64,000 bases of DNA from Stenogyne calaminthoides (lineage: Eukaryota; Streptophyta; Magnoliopsida; Lamiales; Lamiaceae): assembly GCA_037126765.1 (NCBI GenBank), contig JBBCBC010000022.1, positions 23,403,758 to 23,467,757 of the forward strand, given 5' to 3'. The position numbers and the translations under genes are program-made. Under the pieces are notes generated by a model. The model saw only the letters and a program-made list of their open reading frames with translations. It did no database searches and was not told the DNA's origin. Shown in pieces: positions 13,751-27,267 of the stretch (its first letter is position 1; each line of letters opens with the position of its first letter).

Positions 13751-15163
13751 TGTGTCAAGAATCCACTATTACATGCGATTAGGACAATTATAATTTTTTC
13801 GCTTTCAATCAATATAGTTTCCATACTTATTCTATTTAAATTATAATAGCGATTGATTAAAAAGTTACGACATCTTGACCTAAATAAATAATAATATGCA
13901 TAAGCACAAATATATCCAAGGATTAGATCCACGTACATCATATTAAAATGGAGCGGACTTGGGAAGATATGATATCAATTTTATACCTAAGTAATAAACC
14001 ATGATTAAATACATAATTATTATTTATTATTGAACGAGCCTCGTGGGGAGGGTCATCGCCGCCACTAGTAATAATCACAATCATCCATAAAGAATTTATT
14101 CATGTAAGCTATCTTTTGACCTGTCTGTGAAAGGGAATTCTCTCCAAAAGAATTCACAAATAAATAAATCATGGAGGCTAAAAATTAATTCAATTTTATT
14201 ATCCTAATAAAATTGTCAATTAATTGTTTAAGCATACTTAGTAATTTTTCTAAAGTGAGATTTTCAAAACATTTTTTTCTCATGCATCCATAAATTTAAA
14301 CTCAATTTAAATAAGCATAAAATAATATAGAAACATCAAAGGCAAAAATTAAATATATTGGGCACGCGTATCCGATTGTCACGGTTAATTTTTATTAAGT
14401 ATCTTGTCGAAAATCGTCTTCAACGCATATTTATCATTCTGTCTCAGAGAAAGGTTAGCTTCGTCTATTGATGTCATCGACGATAAGTGGAGTCGGTGCG
14501 TCTTACCTCCGTAGTGTCGATAAACTCTGGGTGCGTAATAATACTGGCGCTTGGGGTGCTGGCCATGATGATGCTCAAGTCTTTCTTTCGGTAAGTCCTG
14601 GTGGCCCGTCATACGATCGCTGCACGTACTTTCATTATCGCCCGACCCGTGTATCCTCGGCATCTTCGGCTCCGCCTCGCTGGTGACTTCAGCTTCCATG
14701 TGCTTCAATTGCCCGTCGCCTAAGTGATCCGTGTATGTGTTCGACTTTAAAAACCGCCCTCATATCGTGCCGCTAATCACGTCGCGTCGTGCCTCATATA
14801 GTTCGTATGACACCGCTTAATGGGATTCGATCCCATTTTTAATTCTTAAGTCTCTAAATATCTGGATTTTCGGCTTAGATTATAATTTTCTACAAAAATA
14901 ATAAAATCCCAGATCTAAATTTCATTTATTATATCGATCAATCAAAGCAAATTAATCTTACTGTGGATTTTTTCTCATGAAAAACTCATTCGAATCTAAT
15001 CAATTAAAAACCACAATTTATATTCATGCATAAAAACACATTAAATTCCATGACAATTTGATACCGCAAAAAAATTCAAGAATTCTACTATCCAATTCCA
15101 AAATTTAATAAACAATTAAATTACAATTTAAAATTGAGTCTTAAACCTAGGCTCAAACCACGA
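13751..15163 (-). other. 5' leader of Copia C1
   Basis: About 1.4 kb between 5' LTR and gag. It contains AT-rich parts shared with other copies and a GC-rich portion (roughly 14450-14830) that differs from them. Next to the LTR, 15150-15163 holds a degraded primer-binding site (GGCTCAAACCACGA on the plus strand, compared with GCTCTGATACCA at 36714). Short open frames here are not conserved between copies. Confidence 0.6.
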
Positions 15164-17082
15164 TGTCGAGGAATTAATTGCACGGATATATTCTGGATGA
15201 ATATTTTAAATAAATTTAATTCTAACAATTTATTCTTGTATGAATTAATCACCTATTAATTCAAATAATAATTCAACAACAAATCATGATAAAACTTGAG
15301 TTCCATAAATCACGCGAATCGAGTACTTTCTGAGTTTTACGAACTAACCTCTTGGAGTGCAATGGTCAAAAATGGATAAAAACACACCAAAAAGCCTTCC
15401 CAAGTATTCTCAGTCATTGCTTTCGTCAATCCGGGTGAAGGAAACTTCGCGAACAATTAACAAAAGGAAAAATAAAAATTACGCACCACCTTTGGATTTA
15501 CTAATTTTTCGATACATGGAAATTATGCACTCACATTGGCGTTTTAAAAAAAAATCACAACTGTCGGCGTTTTCCTAAAAATATTTAATATTTTATCGAC
15601 GCTAATATTTTTAAAAAACTAATTTTTAAAATTCTCTTTAATAGAAACATTCATCCCCTATTGCTATAGAGATGTGGTGGCGATTTTTTCATCATGGGAA
15701 TAAGGGAGGGAAAAATCTTTTCTTGATCTCGAAAATCTTGAATATATCTCCATATTCTTTTCTCCGCAATTAAATATTCCACAAAAATCACCTTCTCTTA
15801 TGGTTATTTTCAAAAATAAGGATAAAAAAGATTCCAAGATTTGGATCTTCTTGAATTTATGAGAATATACATGTATTGCGAATACATATCTTTCATAAAT
15901 ATCTTTTCAAGAAAAATCAAGAAAAATCTTTTTTTTTTTTCATTATTCTTCCAAATTTTGAAATTTACATATAAATAACCAAAGGGGAGATTTCTTCGAA
16001 TTTAATGAGATAATCTTGTATTTTCAAGAATACATATCTTCATTCCATAACAAAATTCAAAAAAAAATTTCTCCTTTTATTTATATTTTTGAAATTAATT
16101 TATAAAATTAAAGAACAAAATTTATTTTATTTTTAAACACCTTTTGATTTATTGGACTTTATATTGGAGCTCTTGAGGGGCCTTTAGGAGAATCAAGATT
16201 GGTCCTTCGATGGATCTTCAATTATCAATATTGAGCCAAAAAATATTATTCAAGCCCATAAATATTAATTAATCCCACTACATAATTAATATTGCCATAT
16301 CCATTAATCCATATTACAACAATATGGCTCGGTTTATTATTTCCCCGTGTTTAAGATTATCTAGCCCATTAATTAATTCAAGCCCTTTGTGAACTTTCCA
16401 TTAATTAATATCTTATCCTCGTAAAGGCAGGTTCAACATTATTATCCATACCCTAAACTAGTTCCACTTGCAAGGTTTGGTATGAAAAACTTATGAAGAC
16501 CTCCTAGGGACAAATCGAACAAGAATACTTTCTGCGATTCTCCAGATTAAATCTTAGCAATCGCATGTGACCAATAATATTGCCCGAAGATATAAATTGA
16601 ATCCTGTTGATTCTCTGCACCCGTAATAAGTCAAAGCAATAATTACTAACCACGCGATCCTATTTAAGGGCGAAGATTAAAAATACTTGAACAGAAGGTC
16701 TAATTCTTCCTAGTTGATTTTGAAGAATTTGTCCTCATGGGGTCCTCTTGATGCACTAAAACATGCACTAGTTTAATCTTGGTCGAACAAGTCAATAAAG
16801 CCTTTACTAACCTTTCACGATGGGATTGTTCATTTCCATCTAGGTAAATTAATGGTGTACTTTTTATTTACAAAGACTTGATAATTTAATCTTCGTGATC
16901 TGGTATCACTAAATTAACTATATGTAATACGACATTTTATGGGAACGATTATCTACGATAAATATATGTAACATTCGATGATATTTAAAGCTAACGGTGA
17001 TAAACAATTTATTTGAAAAATAAGTCCTAATTTAGTTTGATTATACAAAATAAAAGCATACTTTCCAAAGATAATCCCAACA
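15164..17082 (-). repeat. 5' LTR of Copia C1
   Basis: About 1.92 kb beginning TGTCGAGGAATTAATTGC (a mutated TGTTGGGG end) and finishing GATAATCCCAACA. It aligns with 8326-10111 and, inverted, with the C2 LTRs. Confidence 0.85.
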
Positions 17083-17895
17083 TATTCTTGATAGGTCGAG
17101 GTGGGAGGAGCAAAATACGTCTCTGATTTGGTTGTAGACATGCCTGTGTCATACCCATACTTCCACCGCTTTAATCGGATGATTTTTCCTCAAAAGGCTT
17201 GAAGCTACCCTTTTTGTAATGACCCCCCGCTTCTTGGGCTCTTCCGAGTCTCTGCGACCTCTACGTCATTGGAGAGTCTTGATTCCGGAGCTGCGATGCA
17301 TGGATAATGTCGCTACCTATTTCTTGAGTAGTTATAGGCCGGTAGGGTATTGCGTTGGTCATCGCGTCATCCATAACGGATTTTTTGGAGTGGCGGCGGC
17401 CGAAAGTACCTTATTTTCGTCGATTGGATCCCTTCCCTGGTATGAGTTTGTTGATCCTTTCGATGTAGGGCCGTCCGGACGTTATGCGCTTGTTTGGTGT
17501 CCCGTCGATCGACAATGGCGAATGCGGTGCAGGCGTAAAATGGAGTTAGGAATAACACGGCGTTGCTCGAGCGTATCCTGCGCCGAAGTGAACGTGATGT
17601 GCACAGTGCGCTTCGGTTGGGAAAATAAGCCGACGCCCGGTAGCGTAAAATCGCGCCCATGGAGCGTGTAGAGTTATCTTAGTGCAATGTTTCTGTTTAT
17701 GGCGATGCATGTTGATTCATTGAGTGGGTGCCAGTGACCATGGTCAGGGGAAATGGGGGAGCGGCGGATTGTAGTCCTCGACGGACCGCTGATTCTCTGC
17801 CCGGCTCAAAAGTCATTTGACCCGTCCCGCCAACAACAAGGTCGATTTTCACATCGCGATGATCCTTGGGAGGTAGGTCGTCATGGATCACCTTT
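17083..17895 (-). pseudogene. Probable Gypsy gag remnant (middle part)
   Basis: An 0.8-kb segment of distinctly higher GC trapped between Copia C1 and C2. Its position and strand fit the missing part of the Gypsy gag between 26673-27129 and the pol at 5030-8325. A weak gag-like patch is visible in minus-strand translation, but frames change often and I cannot prove the family from motifs. A 150-codon frame on the plus strand (17219-17671) resembles nothing I know and is probably chance. Protein-level comparison with plant Gypsy gag would support or refute this. Confidence 0.4.
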
Positions 17896-19737
17896 GGTGG
17901 TTGATTATATTTTATAAAGTATGTTTTTACTTTTATATAATAAACTTTGAATTTTGGACTTATTTTCTTTGAAATAAATTATTTATCAATGATGCTTTAA
18001 ATATCATCGAATGTTACATATATTTCATCGCATAAACGCTCAATAAATAGTAAATATTTTGTTACATTGTAGTTAATTTAGTGATACACGTGTCACAGAA
18101 GATTAAATTAGCAGGTCCATAATTACAAAAAGTACACCATTCCTGACCTAGATGGAAATGAACAATCCATCGTGAAAGGTTGAAGTGTAAGGCTCAGTTA
18201 GACATCTTTTGACCAAGAGATTACACTAGTCATGACTGATGCTTGTTGAATAGGACCCACAGAGGATAAATTCTTGAGAATCGAACAAGGAAGAATTAGA
18301 CCTCGATGGTTAGATTATTTCTTAATCTTAAATCCCTAAATAGGATCACGTGTGGTTTGTTAACTATTGCTTTGACTTATCATGGGTAGAGAATCAACGA
18401 GATTCAATACTTTTTCTTGGCGATAATATTGGTCACATCGATTGCTAAGATTTAATACAAGAATCGTAATCTAATTTGTTTGATTTTTTTCTTAGGAGGT
18501 TCATAAAACTTTATCATACCAAATCTTATAAGTGAACTAGTTTAAATTATGGATAATAATGTTGAACCGCTCTCAACCAAGGACAAAAGATATTAATTAA
18601 TGGAAAGCTATTTCAAACATTGGCTTCAGAATTAATTAGTGGCTAGATAATCTTAAACACCTGAAAATAATAACCCGAGCCATATTGACTGTAATATGGG
18701 TTAAGATGGATAGTGCAATATTAATTATGTAGTGGGATTAATTAATATTTATGGGCTTGAATAATATTGTGGCTCAATATTGATAATTCAAGATCCATTG
18801 GAAGGTCCAATCTTAATTCTCCTAAAAGGCCCCCTAAGTAGCCCAACATAAAGTCCAATAACCTAAAAAAGGTGTTTAAAATAAAATAAATCTTGTTGCA
18901 TATTTTTCCTATTTTTTTTGAATTATCGATTAAAGGGGAGAAAAAGATTTTCTTTGAATTTTGTTATGGAATGAAGATATATATTCTTGGAATACAAGAT
19001 TATCTCATTAAATTCAAGAAATCTCCCACTTTGGTTATCCATATAAAGATTTTTTCAAAAATTTTGAATATAAAAAAAGGGCAAGAAAGATTTTTTCTTG
19101 AAAATATATTATGAAAGATATGTATTTCTTGAAATACAAGAATATCTCATAAATTCAAGAAGATCCAAATCTTGGAATCTTGATCCTTTAATATTTAAAA
19201 TATTCCATAAATAAATAAGAGAGAGTGGGTTTTTTGTAATATTTTAATTATGGAGAAAAGAATATATAAGATATATTCAAGATTTCTTGAGATCAAAAAG
19301 ATTTTTTCCTCCTATTTACATGAAATTTTCAAACACCACCCTCTTATAAATAGGGGATGAATGTTTCATTCCCAAGTACAATTTCATGTCTTTGAAAATT
19401 AGTAAATCCACAAAGGTGGTGCAACAGTTTATTTTTTCCTTTTGTTAATTATTCGCGAAGATCCTACCACCGGATTGTCGAGAGAGGATTAAGGAATACT
19501 TGGGAAGGTTTTTTAAGTGGTCTAATCAACTAGGCCATTGCCATTCCAAGAGGTACGCTTCACGTTAACTCGTAGTAATTCCACATCGTAGGATTTCGTG
19601 AACCGCTTATATATTTGATTTGTTGTTGAATTATTATTTGAATTAATATAGGATTAATTCATGCTAGTAATAATTATCAGAATTAAATTTGTATTTAAAT
19701 ATTTATCCTTAATAGATCCGCAATTAATTCCCCAACA
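17896..19737 (+). repeat. 5' LTR of Copia C2
   Basis: About 1.84 kb ending AATTCCCCAACA. A TATA-like CTTATAAATAGGGG near 19343 precedes the conserved ATGAATGTTTCATTCCCAAG stretch, which is probably close to the start of transcription. It matches 24820-26672. Confidence 0.85.
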
Positions 19738-21245
19738 ATCGTATCGAGCCTTGATTTTAGCTCAATTTTAAATTGTAATTTAATTGCCATCATTAAATTT
19801 GAAATCGGATAGTAGAATTGCTAGATCTTTTTTTTGCGGTATCGGTATCATGGAATTTAATGTGTTTATTTATCATGCATATAAATTGTAGTTTTTTTAA
19901 TTGAGTTAGATTTAGAATTCGTTTTGCTCGTAAGGAAATCCATGGGTAGATTAGGATTTGTTTGATTTGATCGATATAATAAACAATTAGATCGGTTTGT
20001 TGCTGTAAATAAATTGTAGGATCGGAAGCGGAAGGAAGGAACAAAGAAATTAAGGATAGATCGACGTCGTGAATGATATGCATCATGGCTTTGCGAAAGG
20101 AAGCCAGCGCGTGAGCGTCGCCTGAAGCGATACTAGGCTTGACCAGGATCGGCTGGATCTTGTGGCGAAGGCGGGAGCGAGCCAGCGCTGGCGTGCTCAT
20201 GGGCGGTAGGACCATCTGCTTAAGCGGCCCGAGGCAGGCGGCCAAGCGGCCAGCGAAGGGCGAGGAATTCTGTTGCCAAGATCGTGAGGAGATCATGACG
20301 TCTGCAGCGTGCATGCCCAGCGGTGACGCGCGGATACGCGAGAAACGCTTCTTAAAACATCTTGGCGGAACACCCGCGGCGCGGAGAACTCGCTCAAGGC
20401 GTAGGCCTTGAGCTGAGCAGTGGCCCGGCGGATCTTGGCGTGCATCCTGGCCGCGAGCTACTTGGCGTGGCATTTCGAGATTGAGTTCTATTCGAGACGA
20501 TCGAGTGAGAGAAATTCAAGACGACGTTTCTTCAAAATCAAGCCAAGAAAAAATCAAACCATGACAATTGGATAATTTGGCCCCCGATGTTTATTTTTCC
20601 GCTTTGCTTGATTTATTATTGTGTTTTCTTGTGCTTTATTTAATTTGTTTAAATGTGTTTGCATGAGAGTTACTTGATGAAAAAATCTCACCATAAAAAT
20701 TACTATGTTTGTTTAAATAATTAATTGACAATTTTATTCCCGATAATAAAATTGAATTAATTTTGACCTCCATGATTTATTTATTTGTGAATTCTTTTGG
20801 AGAAATTCCCCCCACGGATTCGGTCAAAAGTTGGCTTTCACATGAATGAATTCCAAATGGATGATTTTGGATTATTTCTAAGTGGCGACGATGACCCTCC
20901 CATGAGGTTCGTTCAAAAGCGAAATAATGATTCTCATGTTTAATCATGGTTATTACTTAGGTATAAAATTGATATGCATATACTTCCCTTCAAGTCCTGT
21001 CAATTTTATATTGGTCAAATGGGAGCCAACTATTAACCTCGATATTAAAGGTTTAATAATTGTTCTTGTTTGTAATTTCTTGAATGTGTTTAAATAATGA
21101 CCCACCCCATGTGGCTTATTTAAATTGTTTTTGAGATGTTGGGTGATGCATTTTCATATTTTTTTTAGATTTTAATATGAAACATGTGATCGAATTTTGT
21201 GATATATTTTGTGCTTATGCATATTATTATTTATTTCATTTCATC
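19738..21245 (+). other. 5' leader and primer-binding site of Copia C2
   Basis: Directly after the LTR, ATCGTATCGAGCC (19738-19750) is a mutated form of the initiator-tRNA-Met primer site TGGTATCAGAGC. A GC-rich block at about 20030-20470 replaces what is a different GC-rich block in sister copies. It is followed by AATTCAAGACGACG, which is shared again. An open frame of 226 codons on the minus strand across this block has no recognisable domain. Confidence 0.6.
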
Positions 21246-24200
21246 ATGTCGCAACCTTTTAATCCATTTTATTCAATATACTTAAAGACAATTTGCTTCT
21301 TGGTGAAAACTTCGTTGATTGAATCGTAAACTTACTATTGTCCTCCTTTCACAAAGCCATAACTGGTTCTCACTACACCTAAACGGGAAAAGCCAAAAGA
21401 TGAGTCAACTAAAAAATTAAGAAAGAGTAAAGTCGTTCGGGGCGTTCAACGAAATGGCAAAGTGTACCATCTTGGCTTCTATGTGGGATGTTTGCAACAC
21501 CAACACGAAGCGTTGAGGCTACTCTGCGGAACATCATGACTAGTCTTAAAGCGATGTTTCAACATCGAGAACCGTGTGGCTCGTCGGATCACCATGAGGA
21601 CTTGCTCTCTATGAAAATGGTGGAGGAACGCGCGTAAGGAAGCCGCGTTCTCGGATGATGGCTCACCTTAACAAACTTGAGGTATTTACTTGGCGGCCGA
21701 ATCGACATCGAGACCCAAATCGATTTAGTGCTCCACTCTCTGCCAAAAAGTTTTGAAGCAGTTCAGTGAACTACCGGATGAATAATCGGAAGTTCGATGC
21801 CCGATCTATTGCAAGCTTTAGTCTCGACAGAGGCGATATTGAGCAAAAAAGAGTCAAGCCTTGGTGGCAAATGGACCATCTTCTTCTTTCTAGGCCAAGG
21901 GTAAGAACAAGAAAAAGGACAAAAAGCCACAAACAAGTGAACTCAAGTGTTGCCATTAGCAAAAGAAAAAAAGAAAAAATTTGGAAGCGGTGAGCAAACC
22001 AGTAAGGAAGTATCTTCAAGCTGCGGTGAAAAAAGGACATTGGAGGTCGGTCTGTTCCCAAACCCAAAAGGAATGGAAAGAAAAGGTAATTCTCACGCAC
22101 TAGTTGTTGAAACTTTGTAATGGGGCGTATGCCTCCCATTTATGGATAAGGATCTGGGTCCACGATCATGTTTGTTTTCACTTTCTGGGGGGTTCAGCGG
22201 ACCCAACAACTTAGTGAGAGTGAGATCCTCATCACACTAGGTAATGCTACGAGAGTGGCAAATGAGCGATGGGAGAAGTGCACTGTCTTTTGAAGATGAG
22301 TTTTAATTTTAAGAGATGTTCTTTATGTTCGAATTTTAGAAAGAATTTAATTTCAGGTTCTAAACTTTTTTTTGATGGATATTCTGTTACTTTTAATAAA
22401 GTTGTTACCAATTCTCTTTTTGATAAATTTATCTGTCATGGAACGTTGTTTAATAATCTCTATACAATTAATCGTGCACACCACTCACTTAAATGCATCC
22501 TATAACACATCAATCGCTTTCGAGAAAAGAAAACGTTCATCGGACATGAACGAGACACTTCTATGGCATCTAAGATTGGGACATATTAATCCAAAGAGGA
22601 TCCAATGTTGGTGAAAGACGGTTCCCACCGATTTTCTCCAAGTTGAACCAATTCCAACTGCGAATCATGTTTGGGAGGGTAAAAAAACCAAGAGGCATTG
22701 TTGGAAGGAATAGAGCCAAAGTGTTTAGAAATTGTTCACCGCAGATGTATGTGGTCCAATGTCAACCAAAGCAAGAGGAGGTTATGAGTATTTCGTCACT
22801 TTTATTGATGACTACTCAAATGCGGTTATATTTTCCTTATGAAGCATAAATCAGACCTTTGAGAAATTCAAAGAATTTAAGGCTCAGCCAGAGAATCATA
22901 GGGAAAAACGTATCAAGTCTCTACGATCCGATCGTGGAGGCGAATACCTCGGCGATGAGTTTTGAACTACTTGTACGATAAAGGGATTACATCCCAACTA
23001 ATTACACGGAACCCCTCAACAAAACGGGGTTGCGAGAGCGAAAAATGTAACTCTTTTGGAAATGGTTAGATCTATGATGAGTTATCGCGGATCTTCCCAA
23101 GTCGTTTCGGGTCATGCCAGGAAACGGAAGAGATTCATGGGGATAGGAGAGTCCTTGGACTTGATCCTCGGTTAAGACGAATCAAACCCATGGACATATG
23201 ACGAAATGGGTTCTATGGATCATAACAGAGTGTGGGAGCTAGTCGAACCACTCAATGGGGTCAAACCCATTGGTTGCAAGTGGGTGTACAAGAAAAAAAA
23301 AGGGGACCCATGAAGGTGGAAACCTTCAAGGCAAGACTTGTGGCGAAGGTTATACTCGGAAAGAAGGATCGATTATGAGGAAACTTTTTTTCGCCGTAGC
23401 CATCTTTCAAGTCCATCCGAATTCTCTTATCGATTACTGCGCATCTCGACTTTGAAATCTGGCAAATGGATGTCAAGACAACTTTCCTTAATGGAAGTCT
23501 TGATGAAGAGATCTATATGCAACTACCCCAAGGCTTCATTGAAAAAGGCCAAGAACACCTAGTTTGTAAGCTCATGAAGTCCATTTACGGGACTCAAAAC
23601 AGGCATCCGAGCTTGGAACCAATGTTTTGATCATGTTATAAAGTCTTATGGGTTTGATCAAAATGAGTTCGAAAGTTGTGTGTACAAAAAGTGTGTCGGA
23701 ACTGCATTGGTATTCTTAGTACTATACGTAGACGACATTCTGATCATCGGGAACGATGTAAAGGTGTTATCAAACTTAAGGGCATGGCTTTCAAAACACT
23801 TTGATATGAAGGACTTAGGGGAAGCACACATCCTTGGGATCAAGATCACTCGAGATCGCAAGAAAAAGATGATAGGCTTGTCGCAAGCTTCATACATAGA
23901 CATCGCCTTTGAAACGATTCAAAGATGCGATTTCAAGAAAGGCTTTCAGACCTTTCGGACATGGAATCCATCTATCCAAGAAAATGTGCCCTAAGACACA
24001 AAATGAGATAATGACATGAAAGGCATTCCATATGCTTTACATTGGAAGCCTTTTGTATGCAATGTCTCATTTAAAACGGATATCTGCTTTGCGTTTGGCA
24101 TGGTGGCAAGATATCAAAAGTAACCCAGGGGAAAAAAACATTGACCACGATTAAAAATATTCTCAAAATATCCGAAAAGAACTTCGAGATAGAATGTTAA

Positions 24201-24720
24201 TTTTATCGATCGATAGTCTAATCCCCCGCCATTTTTACGGACTCGGTTCCAATCGGACTTAGATTCCGAAAATCTACCTCCGGTAGTGTGTTTTGCATGG
24301 GGAGGGCAGCTATGAAATGAGAAGCGATGTAAGGTCAGAGATTCTACCATGGAAGCCAGAATATGTAGTCAAGTTACTTGGCAAAATGAAAAGAAGTTTG
24401 GCTCAAGAACTTCCTAGTGGACTTGAATGTAGTTCAATTTGCCTAGCGTAATCACATTTATTGTGACAATGTTTTGAAAGCAGCTTGCAAATTCAAGGGA
24501 ACCAAGAGCCCACAAGGCCGCAAGAAACACATTGAAAGGAAATACCATCTTATACTTTAGATATCGTTAAGAGAGGAGATATAGAGGGCAAAGATAAATG
24601 GGCGTAAGACAACCCAGCGTATCCATTCACAAAAGGGTCCGCCTCCTCAATACATTCGAGAGACATATGGAAGGAATGGGTGTCAAGACCGTTGTCAATC
24701 ATTGAGTATAAGTGGGAGAA
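21246..24720 (+). pseudogene. Copia C2 gag-pol, decayed
   Basis: The start codon context ATCATGTCGCAACC is the same as in the intact gag at 38366. Gag runs to about 22000, then a zinc-knuckle/protease zone to 22260. A pre-integrase part around 22500-22700 contains LLWHLRLGHINPKRIQ. Integrase core at 22730-23100 contains DVCGPMSTKARGGYEYFVTF, LRSDRGGEYLG and TPQQNGVA; these hold the second Asp and part of the surroundings of the DDE triad. The next recognisable text is the RT start near 23200, so the integrase C-terminus is deleted. RT continues to 24110, with LYVDDILIIGNDV (catalytic YVDD) at about 23720-23760, and RNase H to about 24720. Frameshifts interrupt nearly every domain. No function is expected. 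Confidence 0.8.
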
Positions 24721-24819
24721 ATTATTAGGTTCGTGGTGACATTAGATGTCACGTATTAGGGAACTACACACGACATGTTGTAGTATACTTAAAAGACATT
24801 TTGAGTATAAGTGGGAGAT
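24702..24819 (+). promoter_or_regulatory. Duplicated polypurine-tract region, C2
   Basis: Two near-identical copies of TTGAGTATAAGTGGGAGA lie at 24702-24719 and 24801-24819. The second touches the 3' LTR and is the expected plus-strand primer. Between them lies GTGACATTAGATGTCAC, an inverted repeat. The first copy overlaps the end of pol. Confidence 0.75.
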
Positions 24820-26672
24820 TGTTGGGATTATAATTTGGAAAGTATGCTTTTACTTTGTATAATCAAAACCTAATTTCGGGACTTATTTTCTTTGAAATAA
24901 ATTGTTTATCATCGATGCTTTTAAATATCATCGAATGTTACATATATTTCTTTGATAATCGTTCAATAAATAGTATGTGTTACATTGTAGTTAATTTAGT
25001 GATACCGCATCACGAAGATTAAATTAATGATCCTTTGTAACCAAAAGTACACCATTCACGACCTAGATGGAAATGAACAATCCATCGTGAAAGGTTGAAG
25101 TGTAAGGCTCGAATTGGCTTGTCTTGACCAAGAGATTACACTAGTGCATGACCGATGCACTAAATAGGACCTCTGGGGAGGACAAATTCTTCGAACTTGA
25201 ACAAGGAAGAATTAGACCTCGTTGGTTAGTTATTTCTTAATCTTAAATCCCTTAAATAGGATCAAGTGTGGTTGGTAACTATTGCTTTGACTTGTCATGG
25301 GTAGAGAATCAACGAGATTCAATACTTTTTATCTTGGGCAATATTATTGGTCACATCGCGATTGCTAAGATTTAATCACGGAGAATCGTTATTGCCGACG
25401 CTTTGTTCGACGGTTGCCCCCTTGGGAGGTTCATAAGCTTTATCATACCAAATCTTGCAAGTGGAACTAGTTTTAGGTATGGATAATAATGTTGAACCGT
25501 TCTCAACCAAAGACAAAAGATATTAATTAATGGAAAGCTATTTTCGATGGCTTGAATTAATTAGTGGGCTAGATAATCTTAAACACGGAAATAATAACCG
25601 GAGTCATATTGGACTGTAATATGGGTTAAGATGGATAGTGCAATATTAATTATGTAGTGGGATTAATTAATATTTATGAGCTTGAATAATATTGTGGCTC
25701 AATATTGATAATTCAAGATCCATTGGAAGGTCCAATCTTAATTCTCCTAAAGGCCCCTAAGTAGCCCAACATAAAAGTCCAATAACCTAAAATGGTGTTT
25801 AAAAATAAAGTAAATCTTGTTGCATATTTTTCCTATTTTTTTAAAATTATCGATTAAAAAAGGGGAAAAGGTTTTTTTTTTTTGAATTTTGTTATGGAAT
25901 GAAGATATGTATTCTTGGAATACAAGATTATCTCATTAAATTCAAGAAATCTCCCACTTGTTATCCATATAGCATTTTTTTCAAAAATTTTGAATATAAA
26001 AGGCAAGAAAAGATTTTCTTGATTTTCTTGAAAATATATTATGAAAAGATATGTATTTCTTGAAATACAAGAATATCTCATAAATTCAAGAAGATCCAAA
26101 TCTTGGAATCTTGATCCTTAATATTTCAAATATTCCATAACAAATAAGAGAGTGGGATTTTGTGAAATATTTTAATTATGGAGAAAAGAATATATGAGAT
26201 ATATTCAAGATTTCTTGGAGATCAAGAAAAGATTTTTTCTCCCTATTTCACATGAAATTTTTGATACCACCCTATATAAATAGGGGATGAATGTTTCATT
26301 CCCAAGTACAATTCCATGTCTTTGGAAAAATTAGTAAATCCACAAAGTGGTGCAACAAAGTTTATTTTCCTTTTGTTAATTATTATTCGCATCCTACCAA
26401 CGGATTGTCGAAAGTGCGGATTTAAGGAATACTTGGGAAGGTTTTTTTGGTGTGTCTAATCAACGAAGGCATTGCCATTCCAAGAGGTGCGTTCACGTTA
26501 ACTCGTAATAATTCGCTCGTAGGGATTTACGTGAACTTTTATATGCATGATTTGTTGTTGAATTATTATTTGAATTAATATAGGATTAATTCATGCTAGT
26601 AATAATTATCGAATTAAATTTGTATTTAAATATTTATCCCGAATAGATCCGTTCGCAATTAATTCCCCAACA
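24820..26672 (+). repeat. 3' LTR of Copia C2
   Basis: About 1.85 kb, TGTTGGGATTATA to AATTCCCCAACA. TATA-like CCTATATAAATAGGGG sits near 26270. Followed directly by Gypsy gag sequence (CTTGATGTGG). Confidence 0.88.
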
Positions 26673-27129
26673 CTTGATGTGGATTGCCGACCCTCTCCGA
26701 CAACTCGTCATGGTGCAAGTTTAGAGCCATAATTAGGTCTCGCTCCACCTGGTCGCCAGTGATGGGGCGGAGCGCCTCGTCCTCGATGGCTATCGGGGCT
26801 TCCTGGGCCTCTTGCCCTCCAAGTCGTCGAACGCGTTGCGATCTTGTCGGCTTTTCCGAGAGCCCGCGATTCGAATGATGGCGTGCCGCGGGATCATACG
26901 CCAGTTTACTGTGGAGGCGCCCTTACCGACAAAGTATTCTTGCCCTTAGAAGTCCTCAGACATTGTGTGCGCCTTCTTGATGCGGCGGTGTTAAATCCTC
27001 ATCATCGAAGGTGAGGCGCTTCTTGTGGAGGACGGCCAACATGGCCTTCGCGTCCTCTGGTGTCTGGATGAGATTCCACCAGTTGGGGGTGGCCTCTGGG
27101 ATGACGGGATGAGACCGCTGTGAACTCAT
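26673..27129 (-). pseudogene. Ty3/Gypsy gag, N-terminal part
   Basis: Starting at the ATG complementary to 27127-27129, the minus strand encodes MSSQRSHPVIPEATPNWWNL and then an open but frame-interrupted segment with RPITGDQVERDLIMALN. The start lies about 115 bases after a primer-binding site that follows the LTR at 27268-27853. This is the normal LTR, primer site, gag order of a Gypsy element. The segment stops at the insertion edge of Copia C2; the continuation is probably 17083-17895. No catalytic motif is expected in gag, so the assignment rests on position and general resemblance to plant Gypsy gag proteins. Confidence 0.6.
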
Positions 27130-27243
27130 GGAGGCCTCGACACCATCGCGGAGATCTGTCTCGTTTAAGTAGTGTTACCTTTTGCTGATTACCATTGACA
27201 AGGGATGGGTTTCTGAGGATTTATAAGTGAATCGACAAAAATT

Positions 27244-27263
27244 TTCCCCAGAGGCGGCGCCAA
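27244..27263 (-). promoter_or_regulatory. Gypsy primer-binding site
   Basis: On the minus strand, four bases after the LTR end, the sequence reads TTTGGCGCCGCCTCTGGGGA. This resembles the TGGCGCC... primer sites common in plant Gypsy elements, which pair with the 3' end of a host tRNA. Confidence 0.7.
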
Positions 27264-27267
27264 ATAT

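Larger units (their letters stand above)
8326..17082 (-). mobile_element. Near full-length Ty1/Copia element C1
   Basis: About 8.76 kb in minus orientation: 3' LTR 8326-10111, purine-tract region 10112-10222, gag-pol remnants 10223-13750, long leader 13751-15163, 5' LTR 15164-17082. It is inserted in the decayed minus-strand Gypsy, whose pol lies to the left and gag to the right. The left LTR edge is degraded (TGAGAATTAATT), giving an uncertainty of a few bases. Flanks read TATTA on the left and TATTC on the right, which may be a mutated 5-bp duplication. Coding parts are strongly broken, so it cannot move by itself. Confidence 0.85.
17896..26672 (+). mobile_element. Near full-length Ty1/Copia element C2
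   Basis: About 8.78 kb in plus orientation: 5' LTR 17896-19737, leader 19738-21245, gag-pol 21246-24720, purine tract 24801-24819, 3' LTR 24820-26672. The two LTRs are clearly homologous and equal in length within about a dozen bases. It is inserted in Gypsy gag sequence, which resumes on both sides. The 5' edge is blurred by mutation (GTGGTTGATTATA), so its start is uncertain by a few bases and no target duplication can be confirmed. Pol is broken and part of the region between integrase and RT is missing. Confidence 0.85.

Noticed and set aside
8321..17087. TATTA/TATTC flanks as the target duplication of Copia C1
   Set aside because: The left LTR edge is too mutated to fix the boundary, so the match may be chance; mentioned but not claimed.
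17219..17671. 150-codon plus-strand open frame in GC-richer DNA
   Set aside because: No recognisable domain, and it lies in a segment that by position is a decayed minus-strand Gypsy gag. GC-rich DNA gives long chance frames.
19793..20473. 226-codon minus-strand open frame in the C2 leader
   Set aside because: It spans the copy-specific GC block and flanking AT-rich leader, is antisense to the element and is not conserved in sister copies.
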